Source: CAVVYW01 sp963752605
Lineage (GTDB): Bacteria > Actinomycetota > Thermoleophilia > Solirubrobacterales > 70-9
NCBI GenBank assembly: GCA_963752605.1
Contig: CAVVYW010000006.1
Location: forward strand, 558,001 to 622,000
Length of the DNA: 64,000 nucleotides
Direction of reading: 5' to 3'
This document shows positions 39,803-52,504 of the stretch, piece by piece; within the stretch, counting starts at the first letter, position 1; every line of letters begins with the position of its first letter. The position numbers and the translations under genes were made by a program. The notes under the pieces are model-generated. The model was not told where the DNA came from and made no database searches. It was given only the letters and a program-made list of their open reading frames with translations.

Positions 39803-40888
39803 ATGGTCGCCGGGCTCGAGTCCCGCGGGTTCCGAAACCTCTGCGACCCGGAGGTGCGCCTCGCCGATGGGATCGTCGTCGTGCACGGGCCGAACGGGGC
39901 GGGGAAGAGCAACCTGATCGAGGCGGTCTACTTCGGCCTCACCGGCCGGTCCTTCCGCACCGGCCACGACCGGGACATGATCCGCTTCGGGGAGGACTCC
40001 GCCAGAGTGGAGCTCGAACTGACCGGCGGGGGGAAGGTGCTGGCCGCACTCGAGCGCTCGGGCGAGCGGCGCCATCTGCTCGACGGCGGCTCGGCCGGCA
40101 GCAGCCAGGAGCGGCCCCTGGTGAGCGTCTTCCACCCCGACCGGCTGCAGCTGGTCAAGGGAGCCCCGGCCCACCGCCGCGCCCACCTCGACCGCCTGGT
40201 CGCCGCCGTGTGGCCCGCCCGGGCCGACCTGCGCCGCCGCTTCGGCCGCACTCTGGCTCAGCGCAACGCGCTGGTCTCGCGGATCAGGGCTGGAGACGCC
40301 GACCCCGCATCCCTGGCGGCCTGGGACGAACGGCTCGCCGCGGACGCCGAGCCGCTGATGGCGGCGCGGGAGGAGGCGGCCGAGGCCCTCCGCGGCCCGT
40401 TCGCCGAGCTTGCGAATGCCCTCGGACTCCCGGAGGCCGAGGTCTCCTACCGGCCCAGGGCGGATGGGAGCCGCGAGGAGCTGCTGAAGGAGCTCGCCTC
40501 TCGCCGGGCTCGCGACCTGGGCCGCGCCTACACCTCCTACGGCCCCCAGCTGGACGAGCTCGAGCTGCGCCTCGGCGGGCGGACGCTGAAGCGCTTCGGC
40601 TCCCAGGGACAGCAGCGGCTGGGCCTCCTGGCCCTGCTGTTCGCCGAGCGGCTGGTGCTCCTCGATGTGGGCCGTCCCCCGCCGCTGATGCTGCTGGACG
40701 ACGTGATGAGCGAGCTCGATCTGGAGCACCGGCGACTCCTGGTGGCGCTGCTCGCCGGGTCGGGCCAGGCCCTCGTCACCGCGACCGAGTCCGAGCAGGT
40801 TCCCGGCTCGGAGCAAGCCCTGCGGATCGCCATGAGCGAAGGTTCGGCCGCGAATGGTTCCACCACGAACCTGGCGGCGGCCGCCTAG
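39803..40888 (+). CDS. recF: DNA replication/repair protein RecF
   Basis: RecF is an SMC-like ATPase that loads RecA at gaps. The 361-residue protein has LESRGFRNLCDPEV, Walker A VHGPNGAGKSNLIEAVYFG and VFHPDRLQLVKGAPAHRRAHLD. The signature region is FGSQGQQRLGLLALLFAE, and Walker B is LMLLDDVMSELD. It follows dnaN and precedes dciA, the usual origin order. The C-terminus extends about 25 residues past the ATPase core in a Ser/Ala/Asn-rich tail. Confidence 0.95.
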   Translation: MVAGLESRGFRNLCDPEVRLADGIVVVHGPNGAGKSNLIEAVYFGLTGRSFRTGHDRDMIRFGEDSARVELELTGGGKVLAALERSGERRHLLDGGSAGSSQERPLVSVFHPDRLQLVKGAPAHRRAHLDRLVAAVWPARADLRRRFGRTLAQRNALVSRIRAGDADPASLAAWDERLAADAEPLMAAREEAAEALRGPFAELANALGLPEAEVSYRPRADGSREELLKELASRRARDLGRAYTSYGPQLDELELRLGGRTLKRFGSQGQQRLGLLALLFAERLVLLDVGRPPPLMLLDDVMSELDLEHRRLLVALLAGSGQALVTATESEQVPGSEQALRIAMSEGSAANGSTTNLAAAA

Positions 40889-40900
40889 GCCGCCCGCCCG

Positions 40901-41215
40901 GTGATGTCCTCGAGGCGCACCCCACGGCCCGTCGCCGCCGCGGTCAGCGCGGCGCTCGGCGACGCCCAGCCGGAGACCCTGCTGGCGAGCGTGCAGACGG
41001 TCTGGGGCGAGGCGGTGGGGGAGGCGATCGCCGCCGAGGCCACCCCCGTCTCGGAGCGCGAGGGGGTGGTCACGATCGCCTGCCGCTCGGCCACCTGGTC
41101 GCACGAATTGGAGCTTCTGGGGGACCAGATCCGCTCCCAGGTGGCCTCTCGACTCGCTCCGGATGCCCCTCTGCGGGGCCTCCGGTTCAATGCCGCCGCA
41201 GATCCCGGCTCCTGA
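40901..41215 (+). CDS. dciA: DUF721 protein, DciA helicase operator
   Basis: The 104-residue protein has the DUF721 fold signature (VQTVWGEAVGEAIAAEATPVSEREGVVTIACRSATWSHELELL). DciA interacts with DnaB and is the widespread, probably ancestral, helicase operator in bacteria lacking DnaC/DnaI. Start may be GTG 40901 or ATG 40904. Position between recF and gyrB is conserved in Actinobacteria. This window also has a DnaC-like gene next to dnaB. Confidence 0.9.
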   Translation: MMSSRRTPRPVAAAVSAALGDAQPETLLASVQTVWGEAVGEAIAAEATPVSEREGVVTIACRSATWSHELELLGDQIRSQVASRLAPDAPLRGLRFNAAADPGS

Positions 41216-41306
41216 TCCAGTTTATTCGCGATTTGCAGGGATTTCGTGACCCTCAGGGGGCAGTTCCGAGGCTCCTGGCTGATAAACTGTGTCTAGTTGC
41301 GTGAGG

Positions 41307-41359
41307 CCCCGACCCTCGTGTTCGCACGGTCCGCCGGCGCCGGATTCTGGAGGTCGGGG
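41307..41359 (+). promoter_or_regulatory. Structured gyrB leader, possible three-way junction
   Basis: CCCCGACC (41307-41314) pairs with GGTCGGGG (41352-41359). The enclosed bases can form CGTG-TTCG-CACG (41317-41328) and a second small stem TCCG/CGGA around CCGGCGC. TTTCCCC follows. A TAAACT hexamer at 41283-41288 could be the promoter, so the fold would lie at the 5' end of the gyrB mRNA. Confidence 0.45.
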
Positions 41360-41389
41360 TTTCCCCTGAATGGACGGAAAGGAACCTGA

Positions 41390-43912
41390 GTGGCGAAGCC
41401 CACCGCGAAGAAGAAGCCTGCCAAGAAGACCTCCAGCGCCACGAAGGCCAAGGCTTCCACGAATTCGAAGGCGAAGCGAACCACCACCAAGCGCAAGGCG
41501 GCCGGCAAGAAGGGCGGCGGCTACAGCGCCAAGGACATCACGGTCCTGGAGGGCATCGAGGCCGTTCGCCGGCGCCCCGGCATGTACATCGGCTCCACCG
41601 GCCCCCGCGGACTCCACCACCTCGTCTACGAGGTCGTGGATAACTCGGTGGACGAGGCGATCGCCGGACACGCCACCAAGGTCACGGTCACGCTCCATCC
41701 GGACAACAGCGTCACCGTCGTCGACGACGGCCGTGGCATCCCCGTCGAAAAGCATCCGAAGCAGCGCAAGCCGGCCGCCGAGGTCGTGATGACGACCCTC
41801 CATGCGGGCGGGAAGTTCGGCGACGGCGGGGGATACAAGGTGTCAGGGGGGCTCCACGGCGTTGGCGTCTCCGTCGTGAACGCCCTCTCGGCTGATCTCC
41901 GGCTGGAGGTGTGGCGCGACGGTGCCGTCTGGGAGCAGCGCTACCAGCGCGGCAAGCCCACCACGAAGTTCAAGAAGGGCCGCGCCGTCAAGGGCACCGG
42001 GACCACGATCACCTTCACCCCCGACCTCGAGGTCTTCGAGGAGATCGAGTTCGACTTCCAGACACTGGCGGAGCGCCTGCGCGAGACGGCCTTCCTCACC
42101 CGCGGCCTCAAGGTCGAGCTGATCGACGAGCGCGGCGCCGGCGAGAAGGTGGAGTTCCAGTACAAGGGCGGGATCGCGGACTTCGTCAAGCACCTGAACG
42201 AGTCCAAGGACCCCCTCCACCGCAAGATCGCCTTTTTCGAGGGCGAGACCAAGGACGGCCAGGTCGAGGTCGCGGTTCAGTGGAACTCCTCCTACCAGGA
42301 GTCCGTCTTCAGCTTCGCCAACAACATCAACACACATGAGGGGGGGACCCACCTCTCCGGATTCCGGGCCGCGCTGACGCGAACGCTCAACTCCGTGGCT
42401 CGCAACCGCGGGCTGCTGAAGGAGAAGGACGAGAACCTGAGCGGCGAGGACGTCCGTGAGGGCCTGACGGCGGTGGTCTCCGTGAAGCTGGGTGATCCCC
42501 AGTTCGAGGGCCAGACCAAGGGCAAGTTGGGGAATCCGCCGGTCGAGGGCCTGGTGAAGGAGGTCGTCAATCGACACCTGAGCGACTTCCTCGAGGAGAA
42601 CCCGGCAGACGCGCGGCGGATCCTCACCAAGGCGGTCGATGCCGCCCGCGCCCGCGACGCCGCGCGAAAGGCTCGCGACCTGACCCGCCGCAAGTCCGCG
42701 CTTGAGAATTCGACGCTGCCGGGCAAGCTCGCCGACTGCTCCGTCAAGGACCCGGCGGAGGCCGAGCTGTTCATCGTCGAGGGCGATTCGGCCGGCGGCT
42801 CGGCCAAACAGGGGCGGGACCGGCACACCCAGGCGGTGCTGCCGCTGCGGGGCAAGATCATCAACGTCGAGAAGAGCCGGATCGACAAGGTCCTCTCCAA
42901 CGTCGAGATCCAGGCGCTGATCACCGCGATCGGCACCGGGGTCCAGGAGGAGTTCGACGCCGGCGAGCTCCGCTACCACAAGGTCATCCTGATGACGGAC
43001 GCCGACGTGGACGGCGCCCACATCCGCACCTTGGTCCTGACCTTCCTCTACCGCCAGATGAAGGAATTGATCAGGCAGGGCTACGTCTACATCGCGAAGC
43101 CCCCGCTGTACAAGCTCAGGATGGACGGCGAAGACGTGTGGGTCGAGCGTGAGTCCGAGCTCGAGGACCTCCTTCTGAAGGACAAGCTCGACAAGTTCGA
43201 GATAACGCCCGCGAAGGGACAGAAGAAGAAGCTCGGCAGGAAGCGCTGGCAGGACTTCAACCGCCACTTCAAGGCGTTCGAGGGCTGGGCTTCGACGCTC
43301 CGCGCCGAGTATGGGCACGAGACCATCGACTTCATCACCGAGTCCCAGCTGCTCCAGGCGAAGACGAAGACGATGGCCGCAGCCGCGAAGCTGTTCCGCG
43401 CCAGGGACGCGAAGGCGCTCGCCTATGAGACCAAGCTGGTCAAGGCCCACAAGGAGAGCCTCGACGTCACCGGCATCCATCGCCGGAGCGGGTTGGCCCG
43501 GGCCCACAAGCTGCCGAAGAAGCTGTTCGAGTCGACGACATACAAGGAGCTCGTCGACGCCCACGCAAAGCTCGTGACCCAGGTCGGCGAGGGGCCGTTT
43601 ACGGTCGCGAGGGCGGATTCCGAAACGGAGGCCGAGGCCGCCAATTTCACGGAGCTGCGCCGAGCCGTGCTCGAGCTGGCCCGGAAGGGCATCGAGCCAC
43701 AGCGATTCAAGGGCCTCGGAGAGATGAATCCGGAGCAGCTCCGTGAGACCACGATGGACCCGGAGAGCCGGACCCTCCAGCAGGTGACGATCGACGAGGC
43801 CGCGGCCGCGGCGGTGGACGAGACCTTCGTGGACCTGATGGGCGACAAGGTCGAGAAGCGCAAGGAGTTCATCGAGAAGCACGCCCGCGACGTGCGCTTC
43901 CTGGACGTGTAG
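41390..43912 (+). CDS. gyrB: DNA gyrase subunit B (with N-terminal basic tail and TOPRIM insert)
   Basis: GyrB supplies the ATPase and TOPRIM domains of gyrase. The 840-residue protein has a Lys/Ala/Thr-rich tail at residues 1-45. The GHKL ATPase (EAVRRRPGMYIGSTGPRGLHHLVYEVVDN) follows, then the TOPRIM motifs (FIVEGDSAGGSAKQGRDR, MTDADVDGAHIRTL) and the C-terminal QRFKGLGEMN. About 180 extra residues lie between the TOPRIM halves (roughly 580-760), comparable in place to the insert of Gram-negative GyrB. Most actinobacterial GyrB proteins are near 650-690 residues. GTG 41390 has GGAAAGGAA upstream. Confidence 0.97.
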   Translation: MAKPTAKKKPAKKTSSATKAKASTNSKAKRTTTKRKAAGKKGGGYSAKDITVLEGIEAVRRRPGMYIGSTGPRGLHHLVYEVVDNSVDEAIAGHATKVTVTLHPDNSVTVVDDGRGIPVEKHPKQRKPAAEVVMTTLHAGGKFGDGGGYKVSGGLHGVGVSVVNALSADLRLEVWRDGAVWEQRYQRGKPTTKFKKGRAVKGTGTTITFTPDLEVFEEIEFDFQTLAERLRETAFLTRGLKVELIDERGAGEKVEFQYKGGIADFVKHLNESKDPLHRKIAFFEGETKDGQVEVAVQWNSSYQESVFSFANNINTHEGGTHLSGFRAALTRTLNSVARNRGLLKEKDENLSGEDVREGLTAVVSVKLGDPQFEGQTKGKLGNPPVEGLVKEVVNRHLSDFLEENPADARRILTKAVDAARARDAARKARDLTRRKSALENSTLPGKLADCSVKDPAEAELFIVEGDSAGGSAKQGRDRHTQAVLPLRGKIINVEKSRIDKVLSNVEIQALITAIGTGVQEEFDAGELRYHKVILMTDADVDGAHIRTLVLTFLYRQMKELIRQGYVYIAKPPLYKLRMDGEDVWVERESELEDLLLKDKLDKFEITPAKGQKKKLGRKRWQDFNRHFKAFEGWASTLRAEYGHETIDFITESQLLQAKTKTMAAAAKLFRARDAKALAYETKLVKAHKESLDVTGIHRRSGLARAHKLPKKLFESTTYKELVDAHAKLVTQVGEGPFTVARADSETEAEAANFTELRRAVLELARKGIEPQRFKGLGEMNPEQLRETTMDPESRTLQQVTIDEAAAAAVDETFVDLMGDKVEKRKEFIEKHARDVRFLDV

Positions 43913-43926
43913 GGGGGAGGTGACGG

Positions 43927-46796
<2,870 letters not shown>

Positions 46797-46800
<4 letters not shown>

Positions 46801-47438
46801 GCCGTGAGCAGGTAGGGCTCCCAGGCCTTTGGGGTCCTGGGGGCCGCGATGCGGATGAAGACGGTCGGCCCGGGTGGCCGCGGGCGGTTGCGCGGATGCA
46901 TGCGCACCTCGCGGGGCAGCTGGTTGCCCTTGCGGCGGTTGCAGGGCGCGCAGGAGGCGACGATGTTCTCCCAGACCGAGGCGCCGCCGCGGCTGCGCGG
47001 GATTACGTGGTCCACAGTGAGGCTGGGGCGGCTGCTGCCGCAGTACTGGCAGGTCCATCCGTCACGCGCGAGGACCGCCTTGCGCGTGATCCGGCGCCGG
47101 TGGATGTCCCGGGGCACCTTCACGAAGGTGATCAGGCGGATGACCTCTGGCCGGTCGAGGCACATCGTCTCGGAGCGCAGCAGCCCGTCGCCGTTCTCGA
47201 GCACCTCCGCCTTCTCCTTGAGGATGAGGACCAGCGCCCGCCTGACGGTGCAGACGTTCAGCGGCTCGTAGCTTGCGTTGAGGACCAGGACCCGCCCGCG
47301 CGTCAGGCGCCGGGCGGCGGCTACCGCTACCTCAGCGTCTACGTCTACTTCGTCAGATGCGGGCTTGTGGCCATTCGAAGACCCCCGGCCGTTCACCGGC
47401 ACGCTCACCTCGTGCGCGGTCGCCCCGTTGTTGCTCAT
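46797..47438 (-). CDS. HNH endonuclease domain protein
   Basis: The 213-residue protein has a conserved N-terminal region (VLNASYEPLNVCTVRRALVLILKEKAEVLE) and a C-terminal HNH domain. The HNH part has zinc-binding CQYCGS and CAPCNRRKG pairs and the catalytic stretch TVDHVIPRSRGGASVWEN. Such proteins are widespread in Actinobacteria and usually annotated only as HNH endonucleases; the substrate is unknown. The ATG follows TATCCT by ten bases. It is convergent with gyrA. Confidence 0.88.
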
Positions 47439-47448
47439 GTCCCGCGCA

Positions 47449-47454
47449 AGGATA
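47449..47454 (-). promoter_or_regulatory. -10-like hexamer TATCCT of the HNH gene
   Basis: Minus-strand TATCCT ends ten bases before ATG 47438. No ribosome binding site is visible in the gap. Confidence 0.35.
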
Positions 47455-47462
47455 AACCAGGT

Positions 47463-48329
47463 CTACGGCGTTCCCGGCACACCTGCCGCCGGACTGATCG
47501 GGTAGCTCCCCAGCACGCGAACCGTCTCGGCGTGCCCCCGCAGCGCCTCGATCGCCTCTCCGACCCGCTCGTCGCGCTGGGAGCCCTCGAGGTCGCAGAA
47601 GAACATGTAGCGCCCCAGTCCCCGTCGCAGGGGACGTGACTCGATCCGGGTGAGGTTCACCTCGCGGTCGGAGAAGACCCTGAGCGCGTCCACCAGGGCC
47701 CCCGGACGGTCCTCGCCCAGCTCGGAGAAGACCAGGGAGGTCCGCCAGGGTCCCTCTCCCTCGGCCGCCGTCCCGGCCGGCGCGACCCAGACGAAGCGCG
47801 TGACGTTGTCCGGGGAATCCTCGACCCCTTCGGTGAGGACGGCGCAGCCATACAGCTCAGCGGCCGAGGCGGCCCCGAGCGCGGCCCAGGACGAGCTCTC
47901 CTCGCTCACCACCCGCACCGCCTCGGCGGTGCTGGGAGCCGCGCGCACCTCCGCCTTCGGCAATCTCTCGCGGATGAAGTGGGCGCATTGGGCGCTCGCC
48001 TGGGGGTGCGAGAGGACGACCTCGATCGTCTCGAACGGGATCTGATCGCGAGCGATCAGGCAGTGCCGGATCGGCAGGTCGTACTCGCCCACCAGAGTGA
48101 CCCCGTCGGCGTCGAACGCGAGGGTGTCAAGGGTGGCGCTGACGGCGCCCTCGATCGAGTTTTCGAACGGGACGAGCGCCCGGTCGACCTCGCCCGACTG
48201 CACGGAGACGATCGCGGCGTAGACGGACGGGGCCGGGACCGGCTCGACCTCCCGGCCCCCGGTCGCCTCCCGCAGGGCGTCCTCGGTGAACGTGCCCTGC
48301 GGGCCGAGGTACGCGACCCGCGGTGCCAC
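47463..48329 (-). CDS. pheA: Prephenate dehydratase
   Basis: PheA converts prephenate to phenylpyruvate for phenylalanine synthesis. The 288-residue monofunctional enzyme begins VAYLGPQGTFTEDALR. It has VPFENSIEGAVSATLDTL, LSHPQASAQCAHFI and DNVTRFVWV with the catalytic Thr-Arg-Phe. The C-terminal ACT domain (SLVFSELGEDRPGALVDAL, NLTRIESRP) is the phenylalanine sensor. The GTG start overlaps the stop of the upstream gene (TAGTG). Confidence 0.95.
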   Translation of the reverse strand: MAPRVAYLGPQGTFTEDALREATGGREVEPVPAPSVYAAIVSVQSGEVDRALVPFENSIEGAVSATLDTLAFDADGVTLVGEYDLPIRHCLIARDQIPFETIEVVLSHPQASAQCAHFIRERLPKAEVRAAPSTAEAVRVVSEESSSWAALGAASAAELYGCAVLTEGVEDSPDNVTRFVWVAPAGTAAEGEGPWRTSLVFSELGEDRPGALVDALRVFSDREVNLTRIESRPLRRGLGRYMFFCDLEGSQRDERVGEAIEALRGHAETVRVLGSYPISPAAGVPGTP

Positions 48330-49415
48330 TACTCCGCTTCCGGGCTACCGAAGACGACCGTGTAGATGGCGGTGTTGTTGTCTGTGACCGCCTCGCCCTC
48401 GACCGGCTGGACGACGACCTCGAGCTGCGCCTCGGTGCCGGGTTGCGGCAGGTCGGTCAATGGGATCGTCACCTCGGTCGTGTCCCCGGCCGCAATCTCC
48501 TCGATGGACTTGTTCACGGGACTGCCGTCGTTCACCGTCACCGTCACCGGGACGCCGCTCTCGTCTTCCTCGCCCTGGTTCTGGACGTCGATCGTGACCT
48601 CTCGGGAGTCGCTGGACACCTCATTCGTGACCTCCGGGTCCAGGTTCACGTCGCCGATCGAGACGTCCACGAGTCCCGAGCCCCTGCGCGGCGGTGGTCG
48701 CCTCAGTTCCCGTGACGCCGGCGAGCTTCTCGACGATCGTGGTCTGGTCGAGGAACTCGATCGCCTCGCTCCCCTCCGGCATGAAATTGCCCGCGGGGAG
48801 GTCCTGCGACGAGACCCCCTCGCTGTCGAGGACCTCCGCGATCTCCGGGGAGCCCTCGCGGGTCCAGATGACGTCGCTCGCGTAGAGGGACTGCATCTGG
48901 TCGGTGATCGCCGCGATCGCGTCGCCGGTCTCCCGGTCCGCGGTGGCGCCGCCAACGTTCTCCGAGATCACCTGGAGCGCGTCCCGACGGAGCTTCAGGG
49001 TCAGCTCCACGGCGCTCTGCGCGCTGTCCATCGCCCCGGGCACGCCGATGTGCTCGGCGCGGTCCAGCAGCGTCTGGGCGTAGTTCCGCTGGCTGCTCAC
49101 CTGCTGCTCGAACTGCTGCTCGGAGGCGGAGCCGGGGTTCTCGAGGAGCTCGAAGAACTCGTCGCCGCGCTGCTCGGACTCCTGCATGATTGTGCTGACG
49201 TCCTCGCTGTAGTTGCGCAGCCCGCGGTCCGACCGCGCCTCCAGGCAGCCGCGAATTCCGAGCACGATCAGGATCAGGAAGGCGAAGCCCACCCCCACCG
49301 CGATCAGGCGGCGGAGGAGGAATTGCTGCCGCCTGCGCTCGGGCTCGACGCGCCTGGGACGCTCGGGCTGCTCGGGCGGGGCGGCCTCCTGCTGTTCCTC
49401 GTCGAGGAATGCCAA
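48329..49415 (-). CDS. Membrane-anchored protein with CARDB-like domain, frameshifted
   Basis: The likely start is TTG 49415, eight bases after CATACT. The protein has a basic cytoplasmic N-terminus, one membrane helix (LIAVGVGFAFLILIVLGI) and a long helical extracytoplasmic region. The frame breaks near 48681-48684, where a run of four C (G on the coding strand) has one base too many. After correction it continues GLVDVSIGDVNLDPEV into a beta-sandwich CARDB-like domain. Function is unknown. It lies upstream of pheA and is divergent from a kinase gene. Confidence 0.7.
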
Positions 49416-49423
49416 GGCGGACC

Positions 49424-49429
49424 AGTATG
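49424..49429 (-). promoter_or_regulatory. -10-like hexamer CATACT
   Basis: Minus-strand CATACT ends eight bases before TTG 49415. The same spacing and a similar hexamer precede purA. Confidence 0.35.
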
Positions 49430-49499
49430 AACATGACGCCCACCGAGCGCGCTTGTGCGCGCAGGAACCAGGCACGCCGCGGAGAACCCAGGAGAGGCC

Positions 49500-51161
<1,662 letters not shown>

Positions 51162-51229
51162 CGCCCACTAGGATTTCGCGCGCGGCCGAGCAGGGCCCCG
51201 CCACCAAAACCAGCTCATAGGAGTCTCCG

Positions 51230-51997
51230 ATCAGCGTTCTACGCAACCTGGAAGCCCGCATCGAGGGCCTCGTCGAGGGCGTCTTCAGCCGCGCCTTCAG
51301 CTCGGGCGTGCAGCCCGTCGAGATCGCGCGCAAGCTCGCCAAGGAGATGGACGCCCACAAGACCGCCTCGGTCTCGCGGGTCTACGTGCCCAACGAGTAC
51401 ACGGTCTGGCTGTGCCCGGATGACCACGCCCGGTTCAAGGACTACGAGTCCTCACTCGCGCAGGAGCTGAGCGGCCACCTGCTCGAGCACGCCCGCCATC
51501 ACGACTACGACCTGCTCACGAGGCCCGTGGTCAACCTGGACGAGGACGACCGGCTTCGCCTCGGCGAGTTCGGGATCCAGACCCGCCTCGTCCGCCCGCC
51601 GCAGCGGCAGGGCGCCGAGCCGACCCAGGGCGAGCAGGGCCACACGATGGTCTACTCCGCGACCCAGGCGGAGAAGGCCAAGTCGAAGCGGCGGCCGGAG
51701 CAGGCCTACGCGGAGACTCGGGCGATCATCTCGCTCGACGATCGCCGCTACGTCCTCGACGGCCCGACCGCGACGATCGGACGATCGAAGGACTGCGACT
51801 GCGTGCTGGACGACCCGAACATCTCGCGCCGGCACGCTGAGCTTCGCCGCTCGAGCGTCGGGGACTGGCAGGTCGTCGACCTGGGCTCGACCAACGGCGT
51901 CAAGGTCAACGGGCGGCGCGTCTCCTCCGCGCGCCTGTCACCCGGCGACGAAATCACCCTGGGGACCGCGGTCTTCGCCTTCGACATCGAGCAGTGA
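51230..51997 (+). CDS. fhaA: FhaA-like protein (DUF3662 plus FHA domain)
   Basis: The 255-residue protein has the DUF3662 region (LRNLEARIEGLVEGVFSRAF to DYDLLTRPVVNLDEDD), a linker, and an FHA domain with GRSKDCDC, SRRHAEL and STNGVKVNG that binds phosphothreonine. FHA proteins of this kind bind PknB targets such as MurJ. No ATG, GTG or TTG fits the conserved N-terminus. ATC 51230 has AGGAG six bases upstream, so an AUC start or a base error (ATG) is likely. GTG 51308 would delete the first helix. Confidence 0.88.
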   Translation: MSVLRNLEARIEGLVEGVFSRAFSSGVQPVEIARKLAKEMDAHKTASVSRVYVPNEYTVWLCPDDHARFKDYESSLAQELSGHLLEHARHHDYDLLTRPVVNLDEDDRLRLGEFGIQTRLVRPPQRQGAEPTQGEQGHTMVYSATQAEKAKSKRRPEQAYAETRAIISLDDRRYVLDGPTATIGRSKDCDCVLDDPNISRRHAELRRSSVGDWQVVDLGSTNGVKVNGRRVSSARLSPGDEITLGTAVFAFDIEQ

Positions 51998-52488
51998 ACG
52001 ACCTGGTGCCGCTCGCGCAGGCGAACGACCTCGAGCCGCTGGCGGTGGCGCTCAAGTTCGGCTTCCTCGCCGTCCTCTACTTGTTCCTGTTGTGGGTGAC
52101 CCGGATGGCGCTTCGCGACCTGCGGGGCACGGCCACACCGGGCTTCGAGACCGGCTACCACGAGGTCGTGCCCGGGGAGCAGCCCGGCGGAACCGACGCC
52201 TTTCTGGTGGTCGAGGAGGGAGGCGGCCTGAAGGGGGGCGACCATTTCGACCTCTTCGGAGGGATCTCGCTGGGGCGCTCGCCGGACGCGGACATCCGGA
52301 TCGACGATCGCTACGCCTCGGGCATCCACGCACGCGTCTTCAGCCGTTCGGGCTCCTACTTCGTCGAGGACATGAACTCGACCAACGGCACGCTCCTGAA
52401 CTCCCAGGAGCTGCACGGCGAGGCGCAGCTCGACCCGGGTGACAGGATCCGGATAGGGGACACTGAGTTCCGATTTGAGGTCTCCTGA
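51994..52488 (+). CDS. fhaB: FhaB/FipA-like membrane FHA protein
   Basis: The 164-residue protein has one membrane segment (FGFLAVLYLFLLWVTRMAL, about 23-41), a linker and an FHA domain with LGRSPDADIRI, SGIHARV and STNGTLLN. FhaB homologues recruit phosphorylated partners to the elongation/division machinery. GTG 51994 overlaps the fhaA stop (GTGA). It precedes pstP. Confidence 0.92.
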   Translation: MNDLVPLAQANDLEPLAVALKFGFLAVLYLFLLWVTRMALRDLRGTATPGFETGYHEVVPGEQPGGTDAFLVVEEGGGLKGGDHFDLFGGISLGRSPDADIRIDDRYASGIHARVFSRSGSYFVEDMNSTNGTLLNSQELHGEAQLDPGDRIRIGDTEFRFEVS

Positions 52489-52504
52489 CGATGAGGACGG
52501 AAAC

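Noticed and set aside
41632..41642. DnaA-box-like CGTGGATAA
   Set aside because: It encodes the conserved VVDN of the gyrB ATPase domain.
41843..43882. 679-codon open frame antisense to gyrB, and similar long antisense frames elsewhere
   Set aside because: High GC keeps reverse frames open; the translation is low-complexity Leu/Val/Asp/Arg and gyrB is unmistakable on the other strand.
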